This document shows, in pieces, positions 16,013 to 22,791 of a stretch of 53,044 bases of DNA. Location: positions 1 through 53,044 of IMG/VR virus record IMGVR_UViG_3300023109_001242; one strand, written 5' to 3'. The notes beneath the pieces were generated by a model. That model had not been told where the DNA came from, made no database searches, and saw only the letters and a list, made by a program, of their open reading frames with translations. Origin of the DNA: a virus. Positions within the stretch are counted from its first letter, which is position 1, and each line of letters begins with the position of its first letter. The translations under genes were made by a program, and so were the position numbers.

Positions 16013-17250
16013 AACACGCAGCAATTATACCACTGATCGGTGGTGAGGTATTAGCTTCAGATGATGCTTACGGAGTCACTCCAGAATATATGATGACTTA
16101 TAGCGGATTTGAAGGTAATGAGAAACATCTAAGAAATCATTATGCACAACAAGGTGTCGACGTACCTTACCATATTATTGATGGAGATAATGCACCTAAG
16201 CGTTACAAGAAAGTTGATGTTGTTTCATCAGTATGTCCTTGTGCAGGCTTAAGTAGTTATCACAGTTCTTACGGTGAAGACAATCCAAATAACCAATGGA
16301 TGGAAAAATCAACTAAGTTTGTATTGAATGAGATTGGTCCTAAAGTATTATGGGGTGAGAATGCTCCTGCTTTGGCAACCAACGTCGGCGCATTTATGAG
16401 AAAGAAACTTCTTAAAACTGCCAATGAAGCTGGTTATAATATGACCATCTATACTACGAAGACATTATTACATGGTACTCCGCAGATACGAAGACGATCA
16501 TTCTACTTCTTTTGGAAAAGAGATTACTTTAAGAATAAAGTTCCTGTATTTAATTACTTCAAAAAAGAACATCCAACGATCGCTCAATTACTGATGGAGA
16601 ATAAAAGTAATTTCCAAACAGAAACAATTAACTCTAAGATTCCATCTGTTGATGATCCTTACTATAAGTACTTCTTAGAAGAAATCAAAGGCGGAATGAC
16701 TCACGCAGAGTTTGCAAAAGAGTTAAGAGAAGATGAAACTTTCACAAAGCCTTCTTTTAATGTTGAAAGTGAAATGATCCTTGGTGATTATAAAGGACAA
16801 TGCAACTACAAAGAGCTATCTGAATATATGGCTGCTCAAGGCCTTGAAAGAGAAGCTGCAAAGTGTTTAAGACGATACGAAAAGCTTAAGTCAGGTAAAG
16901 GTGTAATGTGGCGAGGAACAATTATTCCTGTCAAACATATTGGTGCATTCGTTGTACATATGCCTCACGTTCTGACTCACCCTGTAGAAGATAGATATAT
17001 AAACTATAGAGAAGCCATGACCATCATGGGTCTTCCACAAGATTATGAATTACTTGATCCTGAGAAAAGCGTCAATCACATTTGTCAAAATGTTCCGTTC
17101 AATACTGCTAGAGATATGGCTACTCAAGTCAAAGCAGCGATCGAGCGCAAACTTCCTATGGAAGATGCTTCATTCATGTACCAAGACAATATGTCTCAAA
17201 GAATACGAGAGACTACATCAACAGTTGATATTACAGAGTTTATGACATGA
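16009..17250 (+). CDS. divergent DNA cytosine-C5 methyltransferase
   Basis: 413 residues. Motif IV is VCPCAGLS with Pro77-Cys78 (catalytic Cys), motif VI is ENA at 117-119 (usually ENV), motif VIII is QIRRRSFYFF at 159-168, and motifs IX-X are visible as YREAMTIMGLP (333-343) and ICQNVPFNTARDM (358-370). Motif I is weak: IPLIGGEVLA replaces the usual FAGxGG. The target-recognition region between 170 and 310 is long. It could methylate C or act on hydroxymethylcytosine. It is coupled by 4-nt overlaps to the glycosyltransferase before it and DexA after it. Confidence 0.7.
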   Translation: MKHAAIIPLIGGEVLASDDAYGVTPEYMMTYSGFEGNEKHLRNHYAQQGVDVPYHIIDGDNAPKRYKKVDVVSSVCPCAGLSSYHSSYGEDNPNNQWMEKSTKFVLNEIGPKVLWGENAPALATNVGAFMRKKLLKTANEAGYNMTIYTTKTLLHGTPQIRRRSFYFFWKRDYFKNKVPVFNYFKKEHPTIAQLLMENKSNFQTETINSKIPSVDDPYYKYFLEEIKGGMTHAEFAKELREDETFTKPSFNVESEMILGDYKGQCNYKELSEYMAAQGLEREAAKCLRRYEKLKSGKGVMWRGTIIPVKHIGAFVVHMPHVLTHPVEDRYINYREAMTIMGLPQDYELLDPEKSVNHICQNVPFNTARDMATQVKAAIERKLPMEDASFMYQDNMSQRIRETTSTVDITEFMT

Positions 17251-17870
17251 AGAAAAATTTAGTACTTGATTTTGAAACAATGGGTGTTGACCCAACTACG
17301 TGTGCAGTCGTTGACTGTTCAGTAATGATCTTTGATTGGGATGAGTTTACACAAAACCCTTATGGCTTAAAAGATATCAGCAAGACTCGTAGGTTTAAGC
17401 TTAATGTACAAGAGCAAGTAAAAGACTATGGATATAAGATCGAAGATTCTGTTTTAGAATTTTGGTCTAAGCAAGATAAAGAAGTACGTGCTCGTGTCAA
17501 ACCAACACAGCAAGACTTGACTGTTAAAGAGTTTGTATCTAACTTTCATAATCTAGTTGTTGATGAGAATATTGGTCACTGGTGGACAAGAGGTAATGCT
17601 TTTGATCCTGTAATCTTGACAAGACTTTTTGATAGCCAAAAAAGAGGCAACCATCTTAATACTTATCTAAAATATTATATGGTTCGTGACATGCGGACTT
17701 ATATTGATGCCAAATTTAATTTTGACACAAAAAACGGTTTCTGCCCGATCGCTGATGATAAACTATGGGAAAGAGCATTTAAACAACATGATAGTTCTTG
17801 GGATGTATTAGCAGATGTGCTTAGACTTCAAGCGATCGCTCGAGCTGAAAATGACATGGAGCAAATCTAA
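17247..17870 (+). CDS. dexA: DexA-like DEDD exonuclease
   Basis: 207 residues (T4 DexA is 227). Exo I is LDFETMG (Asp8, Glu10), Exo II lies in RGNAFDPVIL (Asp about 120) and Exo III in HDSSWDVLADVL. The early block VLEFWSKQDKEVRARVKP matches T4 DexA (TIEWWKNQSPEARKNI). DexA degrades DNA 3' to 5' and is an early host-DNA nuclease in T4. Placed between a methyltransferase and a glycosyltransferase, it may discriminate modified phage DNA, but that is inference. Confidence 0.85.
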   Translation: MKKNLVLDFETMGVDPTTCAVVDCSVMIFDWDEFTQNPYGLKDISKTRRFKLNVQEQVKDYGYKIEDSVLEFWSKQDKEVRARVKPTQQDLTVKEFVSNFHNLVVDENIGHWWTRGNAFDPVILTRLFDSQKRGNHLNTYLKYYMVRDMRTYIDAKFNFDTKNGFCPIADDKLWERAFKQHDSSWDVLADVLRLQAIARAENDMEQI

Positions 17871-18733
17871 TGAAGATTGAAATCAAAACAGAAGAACTAA
17901 GAAAACATAAAATATTTGTAGGTACACCAATGTATGGTGGCCAAGCAACTGGTTTATACACTAAAGCAACGAATGACTTGAGCATGTTATGTGCAGCTCA
18001 TGGTATTACTTTAAAGTACTACTTCTTATTTAATGAGAGCCTTGTACAAAGAGCTCGTAACTATATAGCAGATGAATTTTTAAGATCTGATTGTAGTCAT
18101 TTATTATTCATTGATGCTGATATCGCGTTTAATCCAAAAGACGCGCTTGCATTACTTGGTATCCATTTACAAAATCCAGAAGAATATCCTATTGTTACTG
18201 GTCCTTATCCTAAGAAAACAATTGCTTGGGAAAAGGTTGCTAAGGCAGCTCAAATGGGCAAGAGTGATGATGATCCATTTGAATTAGCACGGTTTACATC
18301 AGACTTTGTATTTAATCCTGTAAAAGGAATGAAGCAATTTAAGTTAAGTGAACCAGTTGAAGTACAAGAAGCAGGAACTGGGTTTATGTTAATCAGTAGA
18401 GAAGCATTTGAGAAATATCGTGATGCTTATCCTGAGTTATCCTACTTACCAGACCACGCAAGAACAGAACAATTTGATGGCACAAGAGAGATTACAGCTT
18501 TCTTTGATTGTGTTATCGACCCCGAATCCAGGCGCTACTTATCAGAAGATTACTTCTTCTGTCATAAAGCTCGTGATGCTGGCTTAAAGGTATGGATGTG
18601 TCCTTGGATGCACCTAAACCATGTTGGCACCCACATATTCCAAGGCGGAATGGGCTCTATAGCAGAGCTTGGTGTAACCGCAACTGCAGACTCGACTTCT
18701 AATAAAAAGTCGTACAAAACAGTTGACAAATAA
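17870..18733 (+). CDS. GT-A glycosyltransferase (GT2-like)
   Basis: 287 residues. The opening KIFVGTPMYGG, LVQRARNYIADEFL, the metal-binding LLFIDADIAF (Asp82-Ala-Asp84) and the acceptor-side block SEDYFFCHKARDAGLKVW are typical of GT2-like GT-A enzymes. It uses a nucleotide sugar; the acceptor may be DNA, protein or a surface polymer. The last 25 residues (TATADSTSNKKSYK...) are low-complexity. It is the last gene of the operon and its stop overlaps the next promoter. Confidence 0.8.
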   Translation: MKIEIKTEELRKHKIFVGTPMYGGQATGLYTKATNDLSMLCAAHGITLKYYFLFNESLVQRARNYIADEFLRSDCSHLLFIDADIAFNPKDALALLGIHLQNPEEYPIVTGPYPKKTIAWEKVAKAAQMGKSDDDPFELARFTSDFVFNPVKGMKQFKLSEPVEVQEAGTGFMLISREAFEKYRDAYPELSYLPDHARTEQFDGTREITAFFDCVIDPESRRYLSEDYFFCHKARDAGLKVWMCPWMHLNHVGTHIFQGGMGSIAELGVTATADSTSNKKSYKTVDK

Positions 18734-18751
18734 GCTAAAGTGTGTTATAAT
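18723..18751 (+). promoter_or_regulatory. sigma70-type early promoter for gene 45
   Basis: TTGACA at 18723-18728, 17-bp spacer, TATAAT at 18746-18751 with extended -10 TGT. The start is predicted near 18758, followed by AGGAGA before the ATG at 18787. Confidence 0.9.
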
Positions 18752-18786
18752 TATACTTTAAATTTAACCAGGAGAAAACCTATATT

Positions 18787-19449
18787 ATGAAATTTTCTAA
18801 CGAAACCTTGAGTGTTCTCAAGAGCTTTACTGCAATCAACAAGTCTATCTTGATGAAACCCGGTAATGTTCTCAAGACAATTACTCCAGAAAAAACGCTT
18901 ATTGCGATTGCCCAAATCCAAGATGAGATACCAAGTGAAGCTTGTGTATATGACTTATCTAGATTCTTGTCAATCCTAAGCTTATATAAAGATCCAGACG
19001 TAGAGTTTGGTGATAAGTATTTTATTATCTCAGAAGGCAAGAGACGAACCAAATATATCTACGCAGATATATCAATGATTCACACACCGCCTGAAAAAGA
19101 TATAAATATACCGTCGGAAGACGTTGTTGTAGATGTAACAGAAAGTGATCTTTCTTCAGTACTGAAAGCAGCAGGTGTTCTACAATTTTCAGAAATCGCA
19201 TTTGTTGGCGAAAGCGGCAAGTGTTATCTGAAAGCAATCGACAGTGCAAACGATAACGCAGATGACTTTGGCGTTGAAATCGGAAACACTGACGATGAGT
19301 TCAAGGTGATCATTAAAACTGATAACTTGAAACTTATGCCAATGGATTACAAAGTTACCATTTGTTCAAAGGGTATCTCTGAATTCAAGGGTAAGGATGT
19401 CACATATTTTGTGGCGATAGATTCAAAGTCGACTTATAATAAAGGATAA
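18787..19449 (+). CDS. 45: gp45 sliding clamp
   Basis: 220 residues (T4 gp45 is 228). Family features are MKFSNETLSVLKSFTAINKSILMKPGN (T4 MKLSKDTTALLKNFATIN), VYDLSRFLSILSL, the middle FSEIAFVG and the end YFVAIDSKSTY (T4 YVVALEADST). The ring clamp tethers gp43 and also couples gp55-directed late transcription to replication. An AGGAGA site lies about 12 nt before the ATG. It leads the clamp/clamp-loader operon. Confidence 0.93.
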   Translation: MKFSNETLSVLKSFTAINKSILMKPGNVLKTITPEKTLIAIAQIQDEIPSEACVYDLSRFLSILSLYKDPDVEFGDKYFIISEGKRRTKYIYADISMIHTPPEKDINIPSEDVVVDVTESDLSSVLKAAGVLQFSEIAFVGESGKCYLKAIDSANDNADDFGVEIGNTDDEFKVIIKTDNLKLMPMDYKVTICSKGISEFKGKDVTYFVAIDSKSTYNKG

Positions 19450-19453
19450 CATT

Positions 19454-19735
19454 ATGAATAATGTACAAGATGGCAACTTCGGTGGCCAACAGCAAGAAGA
19501 ACAGGTCGTTATTAACATGAACGATTTGTCAACGATCCTGCAACTTATTGATGTAGTATCAACAAGAGGCGGGTTTCAAGGTCAAGAATTGGCCGGTGTA
19601 GGAATGTTAAGGAATAAGCTTGAAGCTTATCTAAGACAGAACATGCCACAACAAGAAGCGCCACAAGGTGCGGACGGTGAAGTGGCTGTAGCTGCACCAG
19701 TCGGTGGTGAACTGGCTGACAAGGTAATTGATTAA
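19454..19735 (+). CDS. small acidic protein of unknown function beside the clamp
   Basis: 93 residues, 4 nt after gene 45. The first 20 residues are Q/N/G-rich; residues 20-60 form a helical region (MNDLSTILQLIDVVSTRGG...GMLRNKLEAYLRQ); the tail is alanine-, glycine- and proline-rich (QEAPQGADGEVAVAAPVGG). No family recognised. Position between gp45 and gp44 suggests a replisome or late-transcription partner, but nothing in the sequence proves it. Confidence 0.7.
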   Translation: MNNVQDGNFGGQQQEEQVVINMNDLSTILQLIDVVSTRGGFQGQELAGVGMLRNKLEAYLRQNMPQQEAPQGADGEVAVAAPVGGELADKVID

Positions 19736-19761
19736 AAGATTACCAACCTTTCTCGAGAATA

Positions 19762-19788
19762 GGGGACACAGTTTAACCGCTTGTCCCC
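19762..19788. repeat. GC-rich hairpin between the clamp and clamp-loader genes
   Basis: GGGGACA (19762-19768) and TGTCCCC (19782-19788) form a perfect 7-bp stem with a 13-nt loop; a second CCCC follows at 19791-19794 and could compete for pairing. No U-run follows, so it is more likely an RNA-stability or translational control element than a terminator. Confidence 0.55.
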
Positions 19789-19825
19789 GCCCCTCAATTT
19801 ATTATATTATGTATCAAGGTGATCT

Positions 19826-20773
19826 ATGCAACACAAAACAAATGAAGTCCTATGGGTAGAAAAGTACCGTCCTCAAAATATCGAAGACACAATCTTACCC
19901 GAGACAATGAAAAATACGTTTCGCAAATTTGTAAATGACAAAAACGTACCAAACTTATTACTAACCGGTGGACCAGGAGTAGGTAAAACTACGATCGCTA
20001 AAGCCATGCTCGATGAAATGGGCTGTGACTATATCGTTAAAAACGGTTCCCTTAATGTGAATATCGACACTCTTCGATATGAAATCTCTACATATGCATC
20101 CTCTGTATCTCTTACAGGTGGTCGTAAATATGTTATCTTTGACGAAGCAGACTATCTAAATGCAACTTCTGTTCAACCAGCTTTACGTAACTTCATTGAA
20201 GAATATTCTGCTAACTGTGGGTTTATCTTTACTTGTAATTTCAAGAATAGAATTATTGGTCCATTAAGATCTCGACTCTCTGAAGTTGACTTCTCTATTG
20301 AACAAACTGAACGACCTCAACTAGCAATGCAATTCTTCAAACGCGTTATTGCCATACTCGATAATGAGAATGTAGATTACGATAAGAAGGTCGTTGCAAA
20401 AGTTATCGAAAAACATTTCCCTGACTTCCGTCGTGTATTAACTGAACTACAATCGTATGCAGCTTCAGGTAAGATCGACGAAGGTATCTTTGTAAATCTC
20501 AAGCAAGAGAGTATGGATGAGTTATTCAACCTACTCAAAGCTAAAGACTTTACTAATATGCGTAAATGGGTTGCATCTAACTCAGATCAAGACATGAACG
20601 AGATGTTCAGACGTGTCTATGACATGATGCAAGAACGCGTAGAGTTTAAGACTCAACCAGGGTTTGTAGTTACTCTAGCAGATTATATGTACAAAGCAAA
20701 CTTTGTAGCGGACCAAGAGGTCAACATGGTTGCCTTCTTAACCGAAGTTATGATCGAATCAGAGTACTCTTAA
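19826..20773 (+). CDS. 44: gp44 clamp loader large subunit
   Basis: 315 residues (T4 gp44 is 319). AAA+ motifs: Walker A GGPGVGKT at 48-55, Walker B IFDEAD at 104-109, sensor 1 FIFTCNFKN at 133-141 and an arginine-finger region LRSRLSE at 147-153 in place of the usual SRC. The opening LWVEKYRP is typical of RFC-type loaders. Four copies with one gp62 load gp45. AAGGTG precedes the ATG at 19826. Confidence 0.95.
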   Translation: MQHKTNEVLWVEKYRPQNIEDTILPETMKNTFRKFVNDKNVPNLLLTGGPGVGKTTIAKAMLDEMGCDYIVKNGSLNVNIDTLRYEISTYASSVSLTGGRKYVIFDEADYLNATSVQPALRNFIEEYSANCGFIFTCNFKNRIIGPLRSRLSEVDFSIEQTERPQLAMQFFKRVIAILDNENVDYDKKVVAKVIEKHFPDFRRVLTELQSYAASGKIDEGIFVNLKQESMDELFNLLKAKDFTNMRKWVASNSDQDMNEMFRRVYDMMQERVEFKTQPGFVVTLADYMYKANFVADQEVNMVAFLTEVMIESEYS

Positions 20774-20956
20774 ATGAAGATTGACTTTCGCAGAACTGTC
20801 CCATGCTTTAACTGTAGTGAGCGTATTGAAGGAGGTGAAGAATACACTCTAAAGTACCAAGCATCAGATGGTGAAGCGGAAGTTAAGATGTGCGCAAACT
20901 GCGCCAAAGAATTTAATGAGATACTCATAGGAATAGAGGAAATACAAAATGGCTAA
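20774..20956 (+). CDS. small zinc-ribbon-like protein
   Basis: 60 residues with two CxxC pairs, CFNC at 11-14 and CANC at 40-43, separated by a strand-rich segment, as in a treble-clef or zinc-ribbon fold. It starts immediately after the gp44 stop and overlaps gp62 by 8 nt. I do not recognise a named family. Position suggests a clamp-loader or RNA-polymerase partner. Confidence 0.75.
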   Translation: MKIDFRRTVPCFNCSERIEGGEEYTLKYQASDGEAEVKMCANCAKEFNEILIGIEEIQNG

Positions 20957-21347
20957 GGGTGACTTAAATCCATTTGATTTTATGAATGCTGCTTCTTTCA
21001 GTAAAGTAGATCTCATAAGAGATGGAGACAATCCAGAACTAATTGAAAAGCAATATAACGCTTATATTGTAAACCGCGGTTTTACTAACTTCGAAGATAC
21101 TATACTACACGCTAATGAAATGAATCAGAGACACGAACTGTTTCCTGGTGCACAATTTGATTACTACCGTGCAGTATTACGAAAACGCAAAAGATTTTCC
21201 AAGTGGCCCAAGGCTACTAAGGACGTTGATCTTGATGCTATCCAAGAAGTTTACCAGTGCAATAGAACAGTTGCTAAACAATACTTTAAGGTATTGAACA
21301 AGGAACAGTTGAAAAGTGTGCACGATCGCCTCATTACCGGTGGCTAA
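20949..21347 (+). CDS. 62: gp62 clamp loader small subunit
   Basis: 132 residues (T4 gp62 is 187, but marine relatives are short). NPFDFMNAASFSKVDLI, the VNRGFTNFEDTILHANEMNQ block and KRKRFSKWPK are the features shared with marine T4-like gp62 proteins. It is non-ATPase and completes the gp44/62 loader. It follows gp44 with one small gene between. Confidence 0.85.
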   Translation: MAKGDLNPFDFMNAASFSKVDLIRDGDNPELIEKQYNAYIVNRGFTNFEDTILHANEMNQRHELFPGAQFDYYRAVLRKRKRFSKWPKATKDVDLDAIQEVYQCNRTVAKQYFKVLNKEQLKSVHDRLITGG

Positions 21348-21389
21348 GTTCTTAAAAAAATAAATAAGAACTATATGGTTATATACCAT
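21347..21389. repeat. two consecutive inverted repeats in the regA leader
   Basis: AGTTCTTA (21347-21354) and TAAGAACT (21365-21372) form an 8-bp stem with an A-rich 10-nt loop that starts at the gp62 stop. ATGGT (21375-21379) and ACCAT (21385-21389) form a second 5-bp stem. Both lie in the 75 nt before regA, a translational repressor that in T4 binds its own mRNA. Confidence 0.55.
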
Positions 21390-21422
21390 GGCCACTAATA
21401 ATTAAACAGGTGAATATGTATC

Positions 21423-21833
21423 ATGGAACAAGAAGATATTTTTAGAGGTGTTGGCGTTGAAGTAACTCTTCCGACACCCGACAGTTTTCTTAAGATTAAG
21501 GAGACTTTAACAAGGATTGGTATTTCAAGTCGTAAAGACAAGAAACTATTTCAGTCCTGTCACATCTTGCATAAGAAGGGTCGCTACTCAATTCTACATT
21601 TTAAAGAATTGTTTATACTCGACGGCAAGCACAACACGTTTACTGATGAAGATCATGCTAGACGAAACACAATTGTAAACTTACTTGAAGAATGGGAACT
21701 TGTAAAGATCGTTGATCCTAACAAAACAAAAGATCCTCTTGCTTCATTGAATCAGATTAAGATTATCTCTTATAAAGAAAAAGATGATTGGGAACTGACT
21801 GTCAAATACAACATAGGAAACGGAAAAAAGTAG
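21423..21833 (+). CDS. regA: RegA translational repressor
   Basis: 136 residues (T4 RegA is 122). From residue 14 on it follows T4 closely: VEVTLPTPDSFLKIKETLTR, KDKKLFQSCHILHKKGRYSI, HFKELF, LDGK, and the end KYNIGNG (T4 KYTIGN). RegA binds mRNA near start codons of early genes and blocks ribosome access. The extra N-terminal segment MEQEDIFRGVG is not in T4. The AGGTGA ribosome site is about 9 nt before the ATG. A promoter starts directly after the stop. Confidence 0.93.
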   Translation: MEQEDIFRGVGVEVTLPTPDSFLKIKETLTRIGISSRKDKKLFQSCHILHKKGRYSILHFKELFILDGKHNTFTDEDHARRNTIVNLLEEWELVKIVDPNKTKDPLASLNQIKIISYKEKDDWELTVKYNIGNGKK

Positions 21834-21862
21834 TTGACATAAATTTAATTTTATGATATAAT
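21834..21862 (+). promoter_or_regulatory. sigma70-type early promoter for dUTPase
   Basis: TTGACA at 21834-21839, 17-bp spacer, TATAAT at 21857-21862 with extended -10 TGA. The predicted start near 21869 is only about 6 nt from the first ATG of the gene. Confidence 0.85.
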
Positions 21863-21874
21863 AGTGGGTATATA

Positions 21875-22381
21875 ATGATGAATGTTTACAAGACAAAAGA
21901 TATTGCAATCTTACCTTCGTACGCGACTCGAGGCAGTGCATGCTTCGACGTTTCCGCTGCATTTCAAAAAGGTGATAAGATTAAAGCTTATAATTCTGTT
22001 AATAGGAAAATAGAAGTTTTAACTAAAGATATCGAAGGAGCAGCTGCTTTCTTAATACACCCTGGCCAAAGAGTCATGGTTCCGACTGGTTTGATATTTG
22101 ATATCCCAGAGGATTATGTAATGAAAATGTACATACGCAGTAGTATAGCAGCTAAAAAAGGTTTAGCACTTAGTAATGGTGTAGGTATTATAGATTCTGA
22201 TTATGTTGATGAAACTCATATTTTAGTTCACAACATATCTGATAGTTTGACGCGTATTCAACATGGTGAGCGACTTGCTCAATGTATTATTGAGCCTGTA
22301 AAACAAATAGAGATGACTGTTATTAGTACACCACCATCACAGAAAACTGATAGAGAGGGTGGTATAGGTAGTACTGGTTAG
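21875..22381 (+). CDS. dut: dUTP diphosphatase (trimeric)
   Basis: 168 residues. The five trimeric dUTPase motifs are seen: RGSACFDVSA (19-28), IRSSIAAKKG (87-96), NGVGIIDSDYVDE (101-113), GERLAQCI (131-138) and TDREGGIGSTG (158-168). It hydrolyses dUTP to dUMP, feeding thymidylate and keeping uracil out of DNA. Residues 35-60 are an insertion relative to short dUTPases. Two ATGs (21875, 21878) are possible; neither has a Shine-Dalgarno sequence. Confidence 0.92.
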   Translation: MMNVYKTKDIAILPSYATRGSACFDVSAAFQKGDKIKAYNSVNRKIEVLTKDIEGAAAFLIHPGQRVMVPTGLIFDIPEDYVMKMYIRSSIAAKKGLALSNGVGIIDSDYVDETHILVHNISDSLTRIQHGERLAQCIIEPVKQIEMTVISTPPSQKTDREGGIGSTG

Positions 22382-22455
22382 AAAGTTTTGTTGATGACTC
22401 GGATTAAACCACCTGATTTCATCATTTTATCGAATTTTTTATATAATATTGCCAT
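22378..22455 (-). CDS. 25-residue basic microprotein, leftward
   Basis: The leftward frame from ATG (22455-22453) to TAA (22380-22378) encodes MAILYKKFDKMMKSGGLIRV and five further residues INKTF. An AGGAG ribosome site lies 7 nt upstream, and a perfect TATAAATA late motif on the same strand lies at 22508-22501. The stop overlaps the dUTPase stop on the other strand. No family recognised; the peptide is basic and amphipathic. It is real-looking because promoter, ribosome site and start are well spaced, but so short an ORF needs expression data. Confidence 0.5.
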   Translation of the reverse strand: MAILYKKFDKMMKSGGLIRVINKTF

Positions 22456-22476
22456 TGTATTTCTCCTGTGTTAATA

Positions 22477-22485
22477 TAATAAATA
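22477..22485 (+). promoter_or_regulatory. variant late promoter motif for the RHH gene
   Basis: TAATAAATA differs from the T4 late consensus by one base (AATAAATA). It precedes the ribbon-helix-helix gene by about 63 nt and interlocks with the leftward late motif at 22501-22508. Confidence 0.35.
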
Positions 22486-22500
22486 TATTGTATATACTAT

Positions 22501-22508
22501 TATTTATA
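22501..22508 (-). promoter_or_regulatory. T4-type late promoter for the leftward microprotein
   Basis: The minus strand reads TATAAATA, an exact late consensus. It lies 46 nt before the start codon of the 25-residue ORF at 22455. Confidence 0.6.
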
Positions 22509-22515
22509 CAAACAT

Positions 22516-22548
22516 GTTACAACTACGTGACAAAAAGGTGACAAATTA
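22516..22548 (+). promoter_or_regulatory. three tandem 11-bp repeats, candidate RHH operator
   Basis: Three directly repeated 11-mers start at 22516 (GTTACAACTAC), 22527 (GTGACAAAAAG) and 22538 (GTGACAAATTA), with core GTGACAAA and one change in the first copy. They end at the ATG of the ribbon-helix-helix gene and cover its AAGGTG ribosome site. An 11-bp period puts the copies on one face of the helix, as in CopG/ParD/Arc-type operators. Confidence 0.6.
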
Positions 22549-22697
22549 TGATAAAAGATGACACACTGCTAATAAAAATCAATAAAGAGCAGAAAAAAGA
22601 ATTCATTCAGCTCTGTAAAGATGATGATACAACAGCATCAAGAGAACTGCGAAATTATATTAAACAATTTATAAAGGCGCACGCAGAAACTGAATAA
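22548..22697 (+). CDS. ribbon-helix-helix (Arc/MetJ/CopG-type) DNA-binding protein
   Basis: 49 residues, below usual ORF cutoffs. DTLLIKIN (5-12) is the N-terminal strand, KEQKKEFIQLCKD (13-25) helix A, and TTASRELRNYIKQFIKAH (28-45) helix B, the standard ribbon-helix-helix layout with Thr-Ala-Ser at the helix B start. AGGTG lies 9 nt before the ATG. Such proteins are dimeric repressors whose strand residues read the major groove. The tandem repeats directly upstream suggest it controls its own expression. Confidence 0.75.
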   Translation: MIKDDTLLIKINKEQKKEFIQLCKDDDTTASRELRNYIKQFIKAHAETE

Positions 22698-22791
22698 ATA
22701 AATTTGTAGATACGAATAATCGGTCTACATAACCGGTGAGCTAATGGCCACCAAATTAGTATAACAATATCTTGCTTAATAGGAGAACAAC

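Noticed and set aside
19101-19108. TATAAATA inside gene 45
   Set aside because: Lies within conserved coding sequence of an early gene, far from any start codon it could serve; chance match in AT-rich DNA.
22741-22762. Six-codon ORF (MATKLV) with GGTGAG before hsp20
   Set aside because: Possible leader peptide, but too short and without regulation logic; the small inverted repeat CTAAT...ATTAG there is also weak.
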